The position numbers were made by a program, and so were the translations under genes. Of a DNA stretch of 64,000 nucleotides, positions 44,301 through 53,066 are shown piece after piece (position 1 is the first letter of the stretch; each line of letters starts with the position of its first letter). Below the pieces are notes generated by a model. It searched no databases. It had not been told where the DNA came from and saw only the letters and a list, made by a program, of their open reading frames with translations. This stretch comes from Flavobacteriaceae bacterium (GTDB taxonomy: Bacteria; Bacteroidota; Bacteroidia; Flavobacteriales; Flavobacteriaceae): positions 35,717 through 99,716 of the forward strand of contig CANGWK010000007.1 in NCBI GenBank assembly GCA_947457615.1, in the 5' to 3' direction.

Positions 44301-45189
44301 CTTTAGTCCGCCAATTTCATTAGTAAATTTAGGGGAAACTATTTTTAGAGGTAATGCATCCGTGTCGAATGGTATATTCGAATTGGGTTTTGTAGTTCCT
44401 AAAGACATTAAGATTCCACTAGGAAATGGTAGAGTAAGTTTTTATGCCAAAAGAAATCAGGTAATTTTAGATAAAACGGGGTATAATTTAAATATAAAAG
44501 TTGGTGGAATAAATACCAATGCCGTTGCCGATGTGACTCCGCCAAAAGTAAGGTTATATATGAATGATGAGACCTTTGTTAATGGAGGAATCACAAACGA
44601 ATCTCCTTTTTTTCTTGCATTTCTAGAAGATGAACACGGAATAAATACTGCAAGTGGCATAGGGCATGATATTGTTGCAATTTTAGATGGTGTTGAAACA
44701 AAACCTTACGTCTTAAACGACTATTACGAAACAGAACTAAACAATTATATGAAAGGAAAAATTAGATTTCCATTCCGTAATTTAGCTCCAGGATTACATA
44801 CTATAATTTTTAAAGCTTGGGATGTTTATAATAATTATGTTTCCAATGAAATTCAATTTGTAGTTGCAAATAGCCAGGATGTAACCCTAACAAATGTATT
44901 AAATTATCCAAATCCGTTTGTGAATTATACTCAATTTTGGTTCAGTCATAACAAGCCTTATGAGCCTCTTGAAGTTCAAGTTCAGGTCATGACAATAACG
45001 GGTAAAATTGTAAAAACTATCAATCAAATAGTAACCACCGAAGGATTCCTTTCCAGAGAAATCACTTGGGATGGTAAAGATGATTTTGGTGATAAAATCG
45101 GAAAAGGAGTATATATTTATAAATTAACGGTAAAATCTTCCGTTTCCAACAATAAGGCAGAAAAATATGAAAAACTTGTTATCCTATAA
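41359..45189 (+). CDS. porU: Type IX secretion C-terminal signal peptidase PorU
   Basis: A 1276-residue protein with a signal peptide (LIILLFSCFTNGQQ) and a gingipain-like C25 peptidase domain. Catalytic candidates are His788 in NYLGHGGEDGL and Cys822 in ITCQFTRFDNP. C-terminal part from about 1150 (LNYPNPFVNYTQFWFSHNKP, VYIYKLTVKS) is a sorting-type beta domain. PorU cuts off CTD signals of secreted cargo and attaches them to the cell surface. It is divergent from gldJ and precedes porV. Confidence 0.95.
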   Translation: MKKFFILIILLFSCFTNGQQNSFITIDWVTKTDYSIGDLKLQVPQFSSDSYNFDLQDKSITYVEKIPINYFVDEFSLQVTNIIFESISATQLGDLNKSTIKTSINSSVKTVVSRDQYYAYLTFSPIIKDESGYKRVKSLTYSFNKETNSSKINSNNSVAAISNSVLSSGTWKRIYVQKSGVYKISKSFLTDLGFNVSSINPQKIQIYGLGGRMAPLSNSISYPSDLTENAIQIVGESDGSFNDEDYILFYAEGMDNWSPENKTNLNLYADRSYYYITVGASDGKRISTITQPSGNPDVVINKFDDYQFHEVDLNNIGKLGRTWFGEDFSLKNEQTFDFNFPNIDTTTPVNIALHTGALSVVSTSFVAAANGLNLGTLSMVDVALNSGKVAAEANLPSNTNFPAVANISIKLTYNNNGVPTSKGYLDYINLKVKSNLIGYGKQFRFAYNAASSFTGIAQYQISNAVGISQVWDITDIYNVGSYSNPAQSSFLFNSTLGQEKKYIAIDLSDLYTPFKESNVSVANQNLKGTIFKNAQGNFQDVDYLIITPSFLYAQAEKLANFHRNYSGLNVKVVNLDLIYPEFSGGKQDIGAIRNFIKYVYQNASSPSNKIKYVNLFGDASYDFKDRIRNNTNIVPIYHAVNSYTEFATSFSSDDYFVEMDATEGNLDNNYGAPDIAVGRMIVSSVQQAEEMVNKVIEYHDIKSYGSWRNNYVSISDDTDKDGDQVLQVAQNNLTDLIYSTKPFLNFKKILLDSYQQETSAGGARYPKAKEDLTNYFEKGALVFNYLGHGGEDGLTGERLWDKLDGANFHNQYRYPLFITITCQFTRFDNPQRPTAGEYTYWNPSGGAISLVSTTREISYAFDFNTSLSSILFSFNSSSVSIAEALRQAKSVSNADGSAVRVTSYIGDPALKLAIPKPNVVLTKINDVPMTQPVEDLKALSYIKFTGEVQDENGALLPSYNGDLSVNVFDKNYSQMTLNNDGFSPPISLVNLGETIFRGNASVSNGIFELGFVVPKDIKIPLGNGRVSFYAKRNQVILDKTGYNLNIKVGGINTNAVADVTPPKVRLYMNDETFVNGGITNESPFFLAFLEDEHGINTASGIGHDIVAILDGVETKPYVLNDYYETELNNYMKGKIRFPFRNLAPGLHTIIFKAWDVYNNYVSNEIQFVVANSQDVTLTNVLNYPNPFVNYTQFWFSHNKPYEPLEVQVQVMTITGKIVKTINQIVTTEGFLSREITWDGKDDFGDKIGKGVYIYKLTVKSSVSNNKAEKYEKLVIL

Positions 45190-45205
45190 GAAAATACTAT
45201 ATTTG
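45176..45205 (+). promoter_or_regulatory. porV promoter inside the 3' end of porU
   Basis: TTG (45176-45178), 19 bases, then TATATTTG (45198-45205): a complete Bacteroidetes promoter. It argues that porV starts at 45221, since the longer frame (45167) would begin inside the promoter. Confidence 0.6.
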
Positions 45206-45220
45206 TTAAATAATAAAGCA

Positions 45221-46489
45221 ATGAAAATGAAATCTAAAATTGAAAAATTACTAATTAATAATCAAATTAGCACAAGTAAAATAGTAGTATTATTAGTATT
45301 GCTTGTTTTTTCAAATCAATTTATTACTGCACAAGAAAGAGTTATTACAACTGGAGTTCCTTTCTTATTGGTAGCTTCTGATGCCCGTGCTGCGGGTATG
45401 GGAGACCAAGGAGTTGCAACAACTTCAGACGCTTATTCCCAACAGTGGAATCCAGCAAAATATGTTTTTGCTCTTGATAAACAAGGATTTTCTATTAGTT
45501 ATACCCCCTATTTAACGCAATTAGTTAATGATATTTCATTAGGTCAAGTGAATTATTTCAATCGAATTTCTGAAAGAAGTGCCTTTGCAACCAGTTTGCG
45601 TTATTTTAGTTTAGGAGAAATCGAATTAAGACAGAATTTTGACGATGTTGCAAATGTTGTCAAGCCAAATGAATTAGCCTTAGATGGTTCTTATTCGCTA
45701 AAATTAAGCGACCATTTTGGTATGGCTGTCGGTGGAAGGTATATCAGATCTAATTTAAAAATAGCAGATATAAATAACGATGCAGTGGCAGGAACTTCCT
45801 TTGCCGTTGATGTTGCTGGTTTTTTTCAATCAGAAGAAATTGCATTCAACGATTTTAATGGAAGATACCGTTTGGGATTTAATTTCCAGAACATGGGTCC
45901 AAAAATAAGTTATGACGGAACTAAAAACGATGTTACTTCCAACTACTTGCCTGCTAACATGCGACTAGGTGGTGGATTTGATTTTATTTTAGACGAGTAT
46001 AGCAAGGTTGCTTTAAATGTTGAATTTGCTAAATTATTGGTGCCAACACCACAAGTTTCTGGTAGTATAGGCAACGGATTTAGTGGAGTTGATTTAACAG
46101 GTCCAAATGGAGTCCCAGATGGTATAGTAGATAAATTAGATTACGACAAAGCCTTAATCGATTATAAAAAGATGAATTGGGTTTCTGGAATATTTAAGTC
46201 TTTCAATGATGCTCCTGGAGGTTTCTCAGAAGAATTAAAAGAAGTTACTTACTCCGTCGGAGCAGAATATTCTTATCAAGATTCCTTTGCAATGCGATTA
46301 GGTTATTTTCATGAAAGTCCAATGAAAGGAGCAAGAAAATTTTTCTCACTCGGCGCCGGATTCAAATACAATGTTGTTAAAGTAGATGTTTCCTATTTGT
46401 TCAATGCATCTAGAGTAAAAAGTCCTCTAGAAAATACGCTTCGTTTTTCTCTAACCTTTAATTTTGGTGATAAATACGATGATTTTTAA
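45221..46489 (+). CDS. porV: Type IX secretion outer-membrane protein PorV (LptO)
   Basis: A 422-residue outer-membrane barrel that carries cargo from the secretion channel to PorU. After a signal region (LLVLLVFSNQFITAQ) comes the diagnostic PFLLVASDARAAGMGDQGVATTSDA ... QQWNPAKYVF, then alternating amphipathic strands and a terminal strand ending in Phe (LRFSLTFNFGDKYDDF). Start 45221 is chosen because of the internal promoter. Follows porU with a 31-base gap. Confidence 0.94.
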   Translation: MKMKSKIEKLLINNQISTSKIVVLLVLLVFSNQFITAQERVITTGVPFLLVASDARAAGMGDQGVATTSDAYSQQWNPAKYVFALDKQGFSISYTPYLTQLVNDISLGQVNYFNRISERSAFATSLRYFSLGEIELRQNFDDVANVVKPNELALDGSYSLKLSDHFGMAVGGRYIRSNLKIADINNDAVAGTSFAVDVAGFFQSEEIAFNDFNGRYRLGFNFQNMGPKISYDGTKNDVTSNYLPANMRLGGGFDFILDEYSKVALNVEFAKLLVPTPQVSGSIGNGFSGVDLTGPNGVPDGIVDKLDYDKALIDYKKMNWVSGIFKSFNDAPGGFSEELKEVTYSVGAEYSYQDSFAMRLGYFHESPMKGARKFFSLGAGFKYNVVKVDVSYLFNASRVKSPLENTLRFSLTFNFGDKYDDF

Positions 46490-46507
46490 TAGAATTTAAA
46501 AATAATT

Positions 46508-46540
46508 AAAATCCAAATTTCATTTTGAAATTTGGATTTT
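46508..46540 (+). terminator. Terminator of porV
   Basis: AAAATCCAAATTTCA, loop TTT, exact complement and a T-run, 18 bases past the porV stop. Confidence 0.85.
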
Positions 46541-46557
46541 TTTTCCTCAATAAACCA

Positions 46558-47040
46558 ATGAAAAAAATACAAATTACCACAACTTTTGAAGTTTTTAATA
46601 GTACTAATGAATTGCCTGAAGAAATTCAGAATTTAATGCAAAAAGCTATTGAAGTAAGAAAGAATGCCTATGCTCCTTATTCTCATTTCAGAGTAGGTGC
46701 AGCTATTTTATTAGATAATGGCAAAATTGTTTTGGGTTCCAATCAAGAAAATGCTGCTTATCCATCAGGGCTTTGTGCTGAAAGAGTTGCTATTTATCAG
46801 GCGGGCGCAGTTTATCCAGATGCCAAAATGCTAACAATTGCAATTTCAGCAGCTTCTGATTCTAATCCTACTTTGACGCCAATTCCACCGTGTGGTTCTT
46901 GTCGTCAATCAATAGCTGAATATGAATTTAAACAAGAAACTCCAATTGAAATTTATTTTATGGGAGAATCAGGGGAAATATACAAGTCAAATTCTATCAA
47001 TAATTTATTGCCATTATCGTTTAATAAAAATTCTTTGTAA
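46558..47040 (+). CDS. cdd: Cytidine deaminase
   Basis: A 160-residue zinc enzyme for pyrimidine salvage. Zinc-site motifs GLCAERVAIYQAG (Cys-Ala-Glu) and PPCGSCRQSI (Cys-x2-Cys) are intact, with APYSHFRVGAAI at the substrate-binding loop. Start MKKIQITTT at 46558 is preferred; an upstream ATG at 46525 lies within the porV terminator hairpin. Confidence 0.95.
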   Translation: MKKIQITTTFEVFNSTNELPEEIQNLMQKAIEVRKNAYAPYSHFRVGAAILLDNGKIVLGSNQENAAYPSGLCAERVAIYQAGAVYPDAKMLTIAISAASDSNPTLTPIPPCGSCRQSIAEYEFKQETPIEIYFMGESGEIYKSNSINNLLPLSFNKNSL

Positions 47041-47131
47041 CCTATATCGATATAGTTAATATTTTTTAATAATCCGTTGTTAAAAATAGCATTTTCATAG
47101 ATATTAATTTTTACATCTACTTGCAATATCT

Positions 47132-47139
47132 TACTTTTG
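47132..47139 (+). promoter_or_regulatory. Candidate -7 box (TACTTTTG) of pdhA
   Basis: TACTTTTG gives a leader of about 75 bases before pdhA. Confidence 0.4.
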
Positions 47140-47221
47140 CAATTCGCAAATTAATGATCCATTAATTATTTGCTTTTAATTTGTATAAAAAATAAAAAAT
47201 AACATACGTAATTCATTAAAA

Positions 47222-48220
47222 ATGAAAGAGATTACTAAAGAAGTTTATTTAAACTGGTATGAAGATATGCAGTTCTGGAGAAAGTTTGAAGACAAATTAG
47301 CTGCAGTATATATCCAACAAAAAGTAAGAGGTTTTTTGCATTTATATAATGGTCAAGAAGCGGTTCTTGCAGGAGCATTACATGCTATGGATTTATCCAA
47401 AGATAAAATGATTACTGCATACAGGAATCACGTACAACCAATAGGAATGGGAGTGGATCCAAAAAGAGTTATGGCAGAGCTTTACGGAAAAGTAACCGGA
47501 ACTTCTAAAGGAATGGGTGGATCTATGCATATTTTCTCAAAAGAAAAAGGATTTTTTGGCGGTCACGGAATCGTGGGTGCGCAAATTCCTGTAGGTGCAG
47601 GTATGGCTTTTGCCGATAAATATTTCAATACTGGCGGAGTAACTTTAACCTATTTTGGTGATGGTGCTGCTCGTCAAGGATCGCTTCATGAAGCCTTCAA
47701 TATGGCTATGTTATGGAAACTTCCTGTGGTGTTTATTTGTGAAAACAATGGATATGCAATGGGAACATCTGTAGAGAGAACAGCAAATCATACTGACGTT
47801 TGGAAACTTGGTTTAGGATATGAAATGCCTTGTGGCCCGGTAGATGGAATGAATCCTGTGAAAGTTGCAGAGGCAATGACTGAGGCAATTGAAAGAGCTC
47901 GCCGTGGTGATGGCCCTACATTTTTAGAAATGAAAACGTATCGTTATAGAGGTCACTCTATGTCCGATGCGCAACTATATCGTACTAAAGACGAAGTGGA
48001 AGAATACCGAAAAATAGATCCAATAACGCAAGTTTTGGATGTAATTAAAGAAAAGAAATACGCTACCGAAGCAGAAATTGCAGTCATAGACCAAAGAGTA
48101 AAAGATTTGGTTGACGAATGTGAAAAATTTGCCGAAGAATCCCCGTTTCCAGAAGTACAACAATTGTACGATGTGGTTTACGAACAAGAAAATTATCCTT
48201 TCATTTCTCATAGATTATAA
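47222..48220 (+). CDS. pdhA: Pyruvate dehydrogenase E1 component, alpha subunit
   Basis: A 332-residue ThDP-dependent subunit. Visible are GFLHLYNGQEAV, GKGMGGSMHIFSKEKGFFGGHGIVGAQIPVGAGMA (by parts), the ThDP motif GDGAARQGSLHEAFNMAMLWKLPVVFICENN (by parts) and RYRGHSMSD with phosphorylation-loop residues. The E2 gene begins two bases after its stop. No E1-beta gene is next to it; the beta subunit must be encoded elsewhere. Confidence 0.95.
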   Translation: MKEITKEVYLNWYEDMQFWRKFEDKLAAVYIQQKVRGFLHLYNGQEAVLAGALHAMDLSKDKMITAYRNHVQPIGMGVDPKRVMAELYGKVTGTSKGMGGSMHIFSKEKGFFGGHGIVGAQIPVGAGMAFADKYFNTGGVTLTYFGDGAARQGSLHEAFNMAMLWKLPVVFICENNGYAMGTSVERTANHTDVWKLGLGYEMPCGPVDGMNPVKVAEAMTEAIERARRGDGPTFLEMKTYRYRGHSMSDAQLYRTKDEVEEYRKIDPITQVLDVIKEKKYATEAEIAVIDQRVKDLVDECEKFAEESPFPEVQQLYDVVYEQENYPFISHRL

Positions 48221-48222
48221 TT

Positions 48223-49812
48223 ATGGCTACAGTAATAAACATGCCTCGTTTGAGCGACACAATGACTGAAGGAACTGTTGCTACTTGGCTTAAAAAAGTT
48301 GGAGATACTATTAAAGAAGGAGATATTTTAGCTGAAATTGAAACTGATAAAGCTACAATGGAATTTGAATCTTTTAATTCTGGGGTATTATTGCACATTG
48401 GAATACCAGAAGGAGAATCTGCTCCAGTAGATTCTTTATTAGCAATCATTGGAAAAGAAGGTGAAGATATTTCAGCTTTATTAGCGGATGCACCTCAAGC
48501 TCCAAAAGTAGAAGCAGCTCCAATTGACGATGCTCCAGCAGCAGTTTCAATTCCTGCAGGAGTAAAAGTAATTACTATGCCGCGTTTAAGTGACACAATG
48601 ACTACTGGGACTGTTGCTACTTGGTTAAAAAAAGTTGGAGACGATGTTAAAGAGGGCGATATACTTGCGGAAATCGAAACCGATAAAGCAACAATGGAAT
48701 TTGAATCTTTTAACGCTGGAACTCTTTTATTTATTGGAATTCAAGAAGGAGAATCTGCGCCAGTAGATAGCGTTTTAGCTATCATCGGGCCTGCAGGAAC
48801 AGACATAACAGGAATAGCAGATAATTACGGAAAAGGAGAATCAGCAGCAGCCGTTAAACCAACTGAAACAGCAACAGCTGCACAACCTCAAACTGTAATT
48901 CAAGAAACTACTACAAATGATAATGGAAGAGTTTTCGCTTCACCATTGGCAAAACAAATTGCTAAAGATAAAGGGATTAACCTTTCTCAACTTCAAGGTT
49001 CTGGCGGAAACGGAAGAATCATAAAAAGTGATGTTGAAAATTACACAGCTTCCGCTCCAGTTGCAGCACCTCAAACAAATTCTCAACAAGAAACTCCAAC
49101 GGCAGCAAAACTATTTGTTCCTGCTGGTGAAGTAGTTACAGAAGAAATTAAAAATTCGCAAATGCGAAAAATTATTGCAAAACGTTTGGCAGAATCTTTA
49201 TTTACAGCACCACATTACAATTTAACTATTGAAGTGAGCATGGATGAAGCAATGAATTCCAGAACAATTATTAATGCTGTTCCTGATACTAAAGTATCGT
49301 TCAATGATATGGTTATCAAAGCTTGTGCTATGGCATTGAAAAAACATCCAAAAATTAATTCACAATGGAAGGAAGATGCAATTACCATCAACCACCATGT
49401 AAATATTGGAGTTGCAGTAGCTGTTGAAGACGGATTAGTAGTTCCAGTATTACGATTTACCGATGCTATGAGTTTATCTCAAATAGGAGCAGGGGTTAGA
49501 GATTTAGCTGGAAGAGCAAAAACAAAAAAATTGCTTCCTAATGAAATGGACGGAAGCACCTTTACAGTTTCAAATCTTGGAATGTTCGGAATTGTAGAAT
49601 TTAATTCCATCATTAACCAACCTAATTCAGCAATCTTATCCGTAGGTGCAATCGTTGAAAAACCAGTAGTTAAAAATGGTCAAATTGTTATTGGAAATAC
49701 AATGATGTTGTCTTTAGCTTGTGATCACCGAACAATCGATGGAGCAACTGGAGCTCAATTTTTACAAACATTAAAATTGTTTATTGAAAATCCAGTTACT
49801 ATGTTAGCTTAA
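48223..49812 (+). CDS. pdhC: Pyruvate dehydrogenase E2 component (dihydrolipoamide acetyltransferase) with two lipoyl domains
   Basis: A 529-residue acetyltransferase with two lipoyl domains at about residues 1-80 and 115-195, each with the lipoyl-Lys motif ETDKATMEFESFN, a subunit-binding domain (SPLAKQIAKDKGINLSQLQGSG, by parts, about 240-275) and a C-terminal acyltransferase core ending in CDHRTIDGATGAQF. The two lipoyl domains are almost identical in protein sequence but differ at many synonymous sites. It is transcribed with pdhA. Confidence 0.95.
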   Translation: MATVINMPRLSDTMTEGTVATWLKKVGDTIKEGDILAEIETDKATMEFESFNSGVLLHIGIPEGESAPVDSLLAIIGKEGEDISALLADAPQAPKVEAAPIDDAPAAVSIPAGVKVITMPRLSDTMTTGTVATWLKKVGDDVKEGDILAEIETDKATMEFESFNAGTLLFIGIQEGESAPVDSVLAIIGPAGTDITGIADNYGKGESAAAVKPTETATAAQPQTVIQETTTNDNGRVFASPLAKQIAKDKGINLSQLQGSGGNGRIIKSDVENYTASAPVAAPQTNSQQETPTAAKLFVPAGEVVTEEIKNSQMRKIIAKRLAESLFTAPHYNLTIEVSMDEAMNSRTIINAVPDTKVSFNDMVIKACAMALKKHPKINSQWKEDAITINHHVNIGVAVAVEDGLVVPVLRFTDAMSLSQIGAGVRDLAGRAKTKKLLPNEMDGSTFTVSNLGMFGIVEFNSIINQPNSAILSVGAIVEKPVVKNGQIVIGNTMMLSLACDHRTIDGATGAQFLQTLKLFIENPVTMLA

Positions 49813-49832
49813 TTAAAAATCAAAATAAATTC

Positions 49833-49860
49833 AAATCCCGTTCAGCAATGAACGGGATTT
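49833..49860 (+). terminator. Terminator of pdhA-pdhC
   Basis: AAATCCCGTTCA, loop GCAA, TGAACGGGATTT and a T-run, 20 bases past the stop. The following 49861-50022 is AT-rich and empty. Confidence 0.85.
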
Positions 49861-50022
49861 TTATTTCTATAAAACTACAAAATTTTAGATTTCAGTTTTT
49901 TATAGAATTTCCTTAATAAATTTAAAAAGTACTATTTTAAAACTACTTTTAATTATTCTAAAAATATCTTAAAACACTTTTTTTATTACAAAGTTTAATT
50001 AATTTTACAAAAACCTTTTTTT

Positions 50023-50445
50023 ATGAAAGTTATTATTATCAACGGACCAAACCTGAATTTGTTAGGAAAACGAGAACCCGAAGTGTATGGTAATGAAACT
50101 TTTGAAGAATATTTAAATTTTTTGACCTCAAAATTTCCTTCAATAGAAATAGATTATTACCAAAGTAATGTTGAAGGAGAATTAATAAATAAATTACAAG
50201 AAGTAGGTTTTTCTTACAATGGAATCATCTTAAATGCTGCAGCCTACACACATACTTCCATAGGAATTGGAGATGCTGTAAAGGCAATTACTACCCCGGT
50301 AATTGAAGTGCATATTTCTAATACATTTGCCCGCGAAGAATTTCGCCACCAATCTTTTATTTCACCTAGTGCGAAGGGAGTAATTCTTGGCTTCGGATTG
50401 AAAAGTTACGAACTTGCTTTACAGTCCTTTTTACTTCAAAAATAA
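50023..50445 (+). CDS. aroQ: 3-dehydroquinate dehydratase, type II
   Basis: A 140-residue enzyme dehydrating 3-dehydroquinate in the shikimate route. Motifs: GPNLNLLGKREPEVYG (with the catalytic Arg and Tyr), NAAAYTHTSIGIGDAV and EVHISNTFAREEFRHQSFISP with the catalytic His. Length matches type II. Monocistronic. Confidence 0.96.
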   Translation: MKVIIINGPNLNLLGKREPEVYGNETFEEYLNFLTSKFPSIEIDYYQSNVEGELINKLQEVGFSYNGIILNAAAYTHTSIGIGDAVKAITTPVIEVHISNTFAREEFRHQSFISPSAKGVILGFGLKSYELALQSFLLQK

Positions 50446-50483
50446 ATAACATTTTATTTAATAGTTTATATAATTCTTTTTTT

Positions 50484-52958
50484 ATGAAGAAAATCAGCAC
50501 CTTTTTGTTTCTACTATTTTCGGTAATTTCTTTCAGTCAAGTTAGAGGAGTGGTTAGCGACCCGAATGGTAAACCAATTGCATTTGCCAACGTTTATGTA
50601 AAAGACACCTATATAAGTACCACCACCAACGACCAAGGAAGATATGAACTAAGCATTAAGTCGCCAGGGACTTACATTATTATATATAAATACCTAGGTT
50701 TTAAAACTGGAAAGAAAGTTGTTAAATATGATAAAGTAGCGCTTAATGTTGATGTTAATTTGCAAGAGGAAGAAATCCAATTGAATGAGGTGGCAATAAG
50801 TTCTAAAATTAACCCTGCAATTGAAATAATAAAAAATGCTATTGCCAATAGAAAAGAAAATTCCGCCAAAACAGCTATATATAATGCCGACTTTTATTCC
50901 AGAGGAATTTTTCGAGTTAAAAATCTTCCTAAATCAATATTGGGTCAAGATTTAGATTTCTTTGATGAAATAATTGATTCCACTAGGAGCGGCATTTTAT
51001 ATTTATCAGAGACGGTTTCTAAAATAACATTCCAAAAGCCTAATAAAATGAAGGAAACTATTATTGCTTCCAAAGTTAGTGGAAACGATAATGGCTTTAG
51101 TTTTAATAATGCTGCAATGGTAAATTATGATTTTTACGAGAACTATATAAATTTCAAGGTTAAAGTAGTTTGCCCAATAGCAGATAATGCTTTTAACTAT
51201 TACAAATATAAATTTGAAGGTTCGTTTGTAGATGAAAACAATAAAATTATTGATAAAATCAAGGTTATTCCTAAAAGAGAAAACGAACCAGCAATGGGTG
51301 GTTACATATACATTGTAGATGATTCATGGGCAATTTATGCAGTAGATTTAACTATAAATGGTAAACAGATGCAAAATCCTGCTTTAAATACATTTACATT
51401 GAAACAAAACTACAGCTTCAATAATGTAAATAAAATTTGGGCTAAAAATACCCAAACAGTTGATTTTGATTTTGGAATGTTAGGCATCAACATCGATGGA
51501 AGATTTACTTATGTATATTCTAATTTTGATTTTCCAGAAAAATTAGAAAAGAAAACGTTTACAAATGAAGTTCTAAAATTTGAAGAAAATGCTAACAAAA
51601 AAGAAGACTCTTTTTGGAACACTAATCGCCCCGTTCCTCTAACCTTAGAAGAAAGTACCGATTACCTTAAAAAAGATGTTTTACAAACAAAGAAAAAATC
51701 CAAAATCTATTTAGATTCTATTGATAGCAAACGAAATAAGTTTGAAATAGGAGCTATTTTAACTGGATATGAATATTCTAATTCTTTTAAAAAATGGACT
51801 ATCAATTATGATGGGCCTTTGTTAAAAACCAATTTCAATACAGTGCAAGGTTGGAAAACACAAGCGGGTTTATCTTATATAATTAGGGATCAAGAAAAAA
51901 GAACTTACACCAGAATTGGTTCTATTTTTGATTATGGTTTTTCAGAAACCAAACTACGTACTACAGGAAGCTATGTTCGTAAATTTAATAATATAAATAA
52001 TGCAATGCTATATGTAAATGGAGGTAGCAGCGTGAATCAGTTTAATGGAAATAATCCTATTACAAATACGATAAACACTTTCAGTAGTTTGTTATTTAAA
52101 AACAATTTTATGAAATTGTATGAAAAGAATTTTGTTTCTGCCAATTTTGGAAGGGAGATTGTAAATGGTTTAAACATGAATTTGAATTTAGAATATTCCG
52201 AAAGAAAGCCATTATGGAATACTACCGATCAAAGTATAACAAAAACGGATGCTATCTATTCATCCAACAATCCCATACTAACGGATGATTTTCTTACTCC
52301 TGCATTTGAAAAACACAATTTAATGAAAGCCAATGTGAATGCCGTAATTAAATTTGGACAACATTACTGGACTAGACCCGATGGTAAATACAATATTGGG
52401 AATGAGGACTATCCAACTATTTATGTAGGTTTAGAAAAAACTTTTGCTGCAACAAACAAAAAATACGAATACACCCAACTATCTACCAGAATTCAGAAAG
52501 ATTTTACTCTTGGTAATAAAGGCGAGATGAAAATCAACCTTAGAGGTGGTAAATTCTTTAATTCTGAAAACATCTCTTTTGTAGATTACAAACACTTTAG
52601 TGGGAACCAAACCCATATTGGAGGAGGCGAAAGTTATACCAATCAGTTTAACAACTTACCTTATTATTCTGCTAGCACCAACAACAGTTATTTTGAAACC
52701 CATATAGAACATAATGATAAAGGATTTTTTATGAATAAAATTCCGTTATTAAATAAACTACAATCGCAATTGGTTTTAGGCTTCCATAATTTGGCAATCC
52801 CAGGTAGAAATCCGTACCAAGAATTTTCGGTTGGACTGGATAATTTAGGATTTGGTAAAGCAAGACTTTTTAGATTAGATTATGTTCGTTCTTATCAAAA
52901 TGGTTACCAAGGCGACGCAGTAATTTTCGGATTGAAATTCTTGAATGTGTTAGAATAA
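50484..52958 (+). CDS. DUF5686 outer-membrane protein with N-terminal carboxypeptidase-regulatory-like domain
   Basis: An 824-residue protein with a signal peptide (LFLLFSVISFSQ), a carboxypeptidase-D-regulatory-like domain (VRGVVSDPNGKPIAFANVYV ... TNDQGRYELSI, about 20-100) as in TonB-dependent receptor-associated proteins, and a long C-terminal part of beta-strand pattern typical of DUF5686. Likely an outer-membrane barrel of unknown function. It follows aroQ by about 40 bases, probably transcribed separately. Confidence 0.85.
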   Translation: MKKISTFLFLLFSVISFSQVRGVVSDPNGKPIAFANVYVKDTYISTTTNDQGRYELSIKSPGTYIIIYKYLGFKTGKKVVKYDKVALNVDVNLQEEEIQLNEVAISSKINPAIEIIKNAIANRKENSAKTAIYNADFYSRGIFRVKNLPKSILGQDLDFFDEIIDSTRSGILYLSETVSKITFQKPNKMKETIIASKVSGNDNGFSFNNAAMVNYDFYENYINFKVKVVCPIADNAFNYYKYKFEGSFVDENNKIIDKIKVIPKRENEPAMGGYIYIVDDSWAIYAVDLTINGKQMQNPALNTFTLKQNYSFNNVNKIWAKNTQTVDFDFGMLGINIDGRFTYVYSNFDFPEKLEKKTFTNEVLKFEENANKKEDSFWNTNRPVPLTLEESTDYLKKDVLQTKKKSKIYLDSIDSKRNKFEIGAILTGYEYSNSFKKWTINYDGPLLKTNFNTVQGWKTQAGLSYIIRDQEKRTYTRIGSIFDYGFSETKLRTTGSYVRKFNNINNAMLYVNGGSSVNQFNGNNPITNTINTFSSLLFKNNFMKLYEKNFVSANFGREIVNGLNMNLNLEYSERKPLWNTTDQSITKTDAIYSSNNPILTDDFLTPAFEKHNLMKANVNAVIKFGQHYWTRPDGKYNIGNEDYPTIYVGLEKTFAATNKKYEYTQLSTRIQKDFTLGNKGEMKINLRGGKFFNSENISFVDYKHFSGNQTHIGGGESYTNQFNNLPYYSASTNNSYFETHIEHNDKGFFMNKIPLLNKLQSQLVLGFHNLAIPGRNPYQEFSVGLDNLGFGKARLFRLDYVRSYQNGYQGDAVIFGLKFLNVLE

Positions 52959-52968
52959 ATTAGTTTTA

Positions 52969-53026
52969 TTTGTCACAGATTAAAAAGATTAATAGGATTT
53001 AAAAAATCTGTGTAATCTGTGACAAA
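52969..53026. repeat. Inverted repeat between convergent DUF5686 and TSUP genes
   Basis: TTTGTCACAGATTA (52969-52982) and its exact complement (53013-53026), with additional AAAGATTAATAGGATTT between. Could be a terminator for either side. Confidence 0.55.
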
Positions 53027-53066
53027 AAACAATTAGTGAAAATCTTTGTAATTCGTTTTGAAAAAA

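Noticed and set aside
45167..45220. A PorV start overlapping the end of porU
   Set aside because: A complete promoter lies within that stretch, so the transcript would start downstream of it; the ATG at 45221 gives a normal signal peptide.
48223..48820. Possible assembly duplication at the two lipoyl domains
   Set aside because: The copies differ at many synonymous sites, so they are a genuine old duplication and not an artefact.
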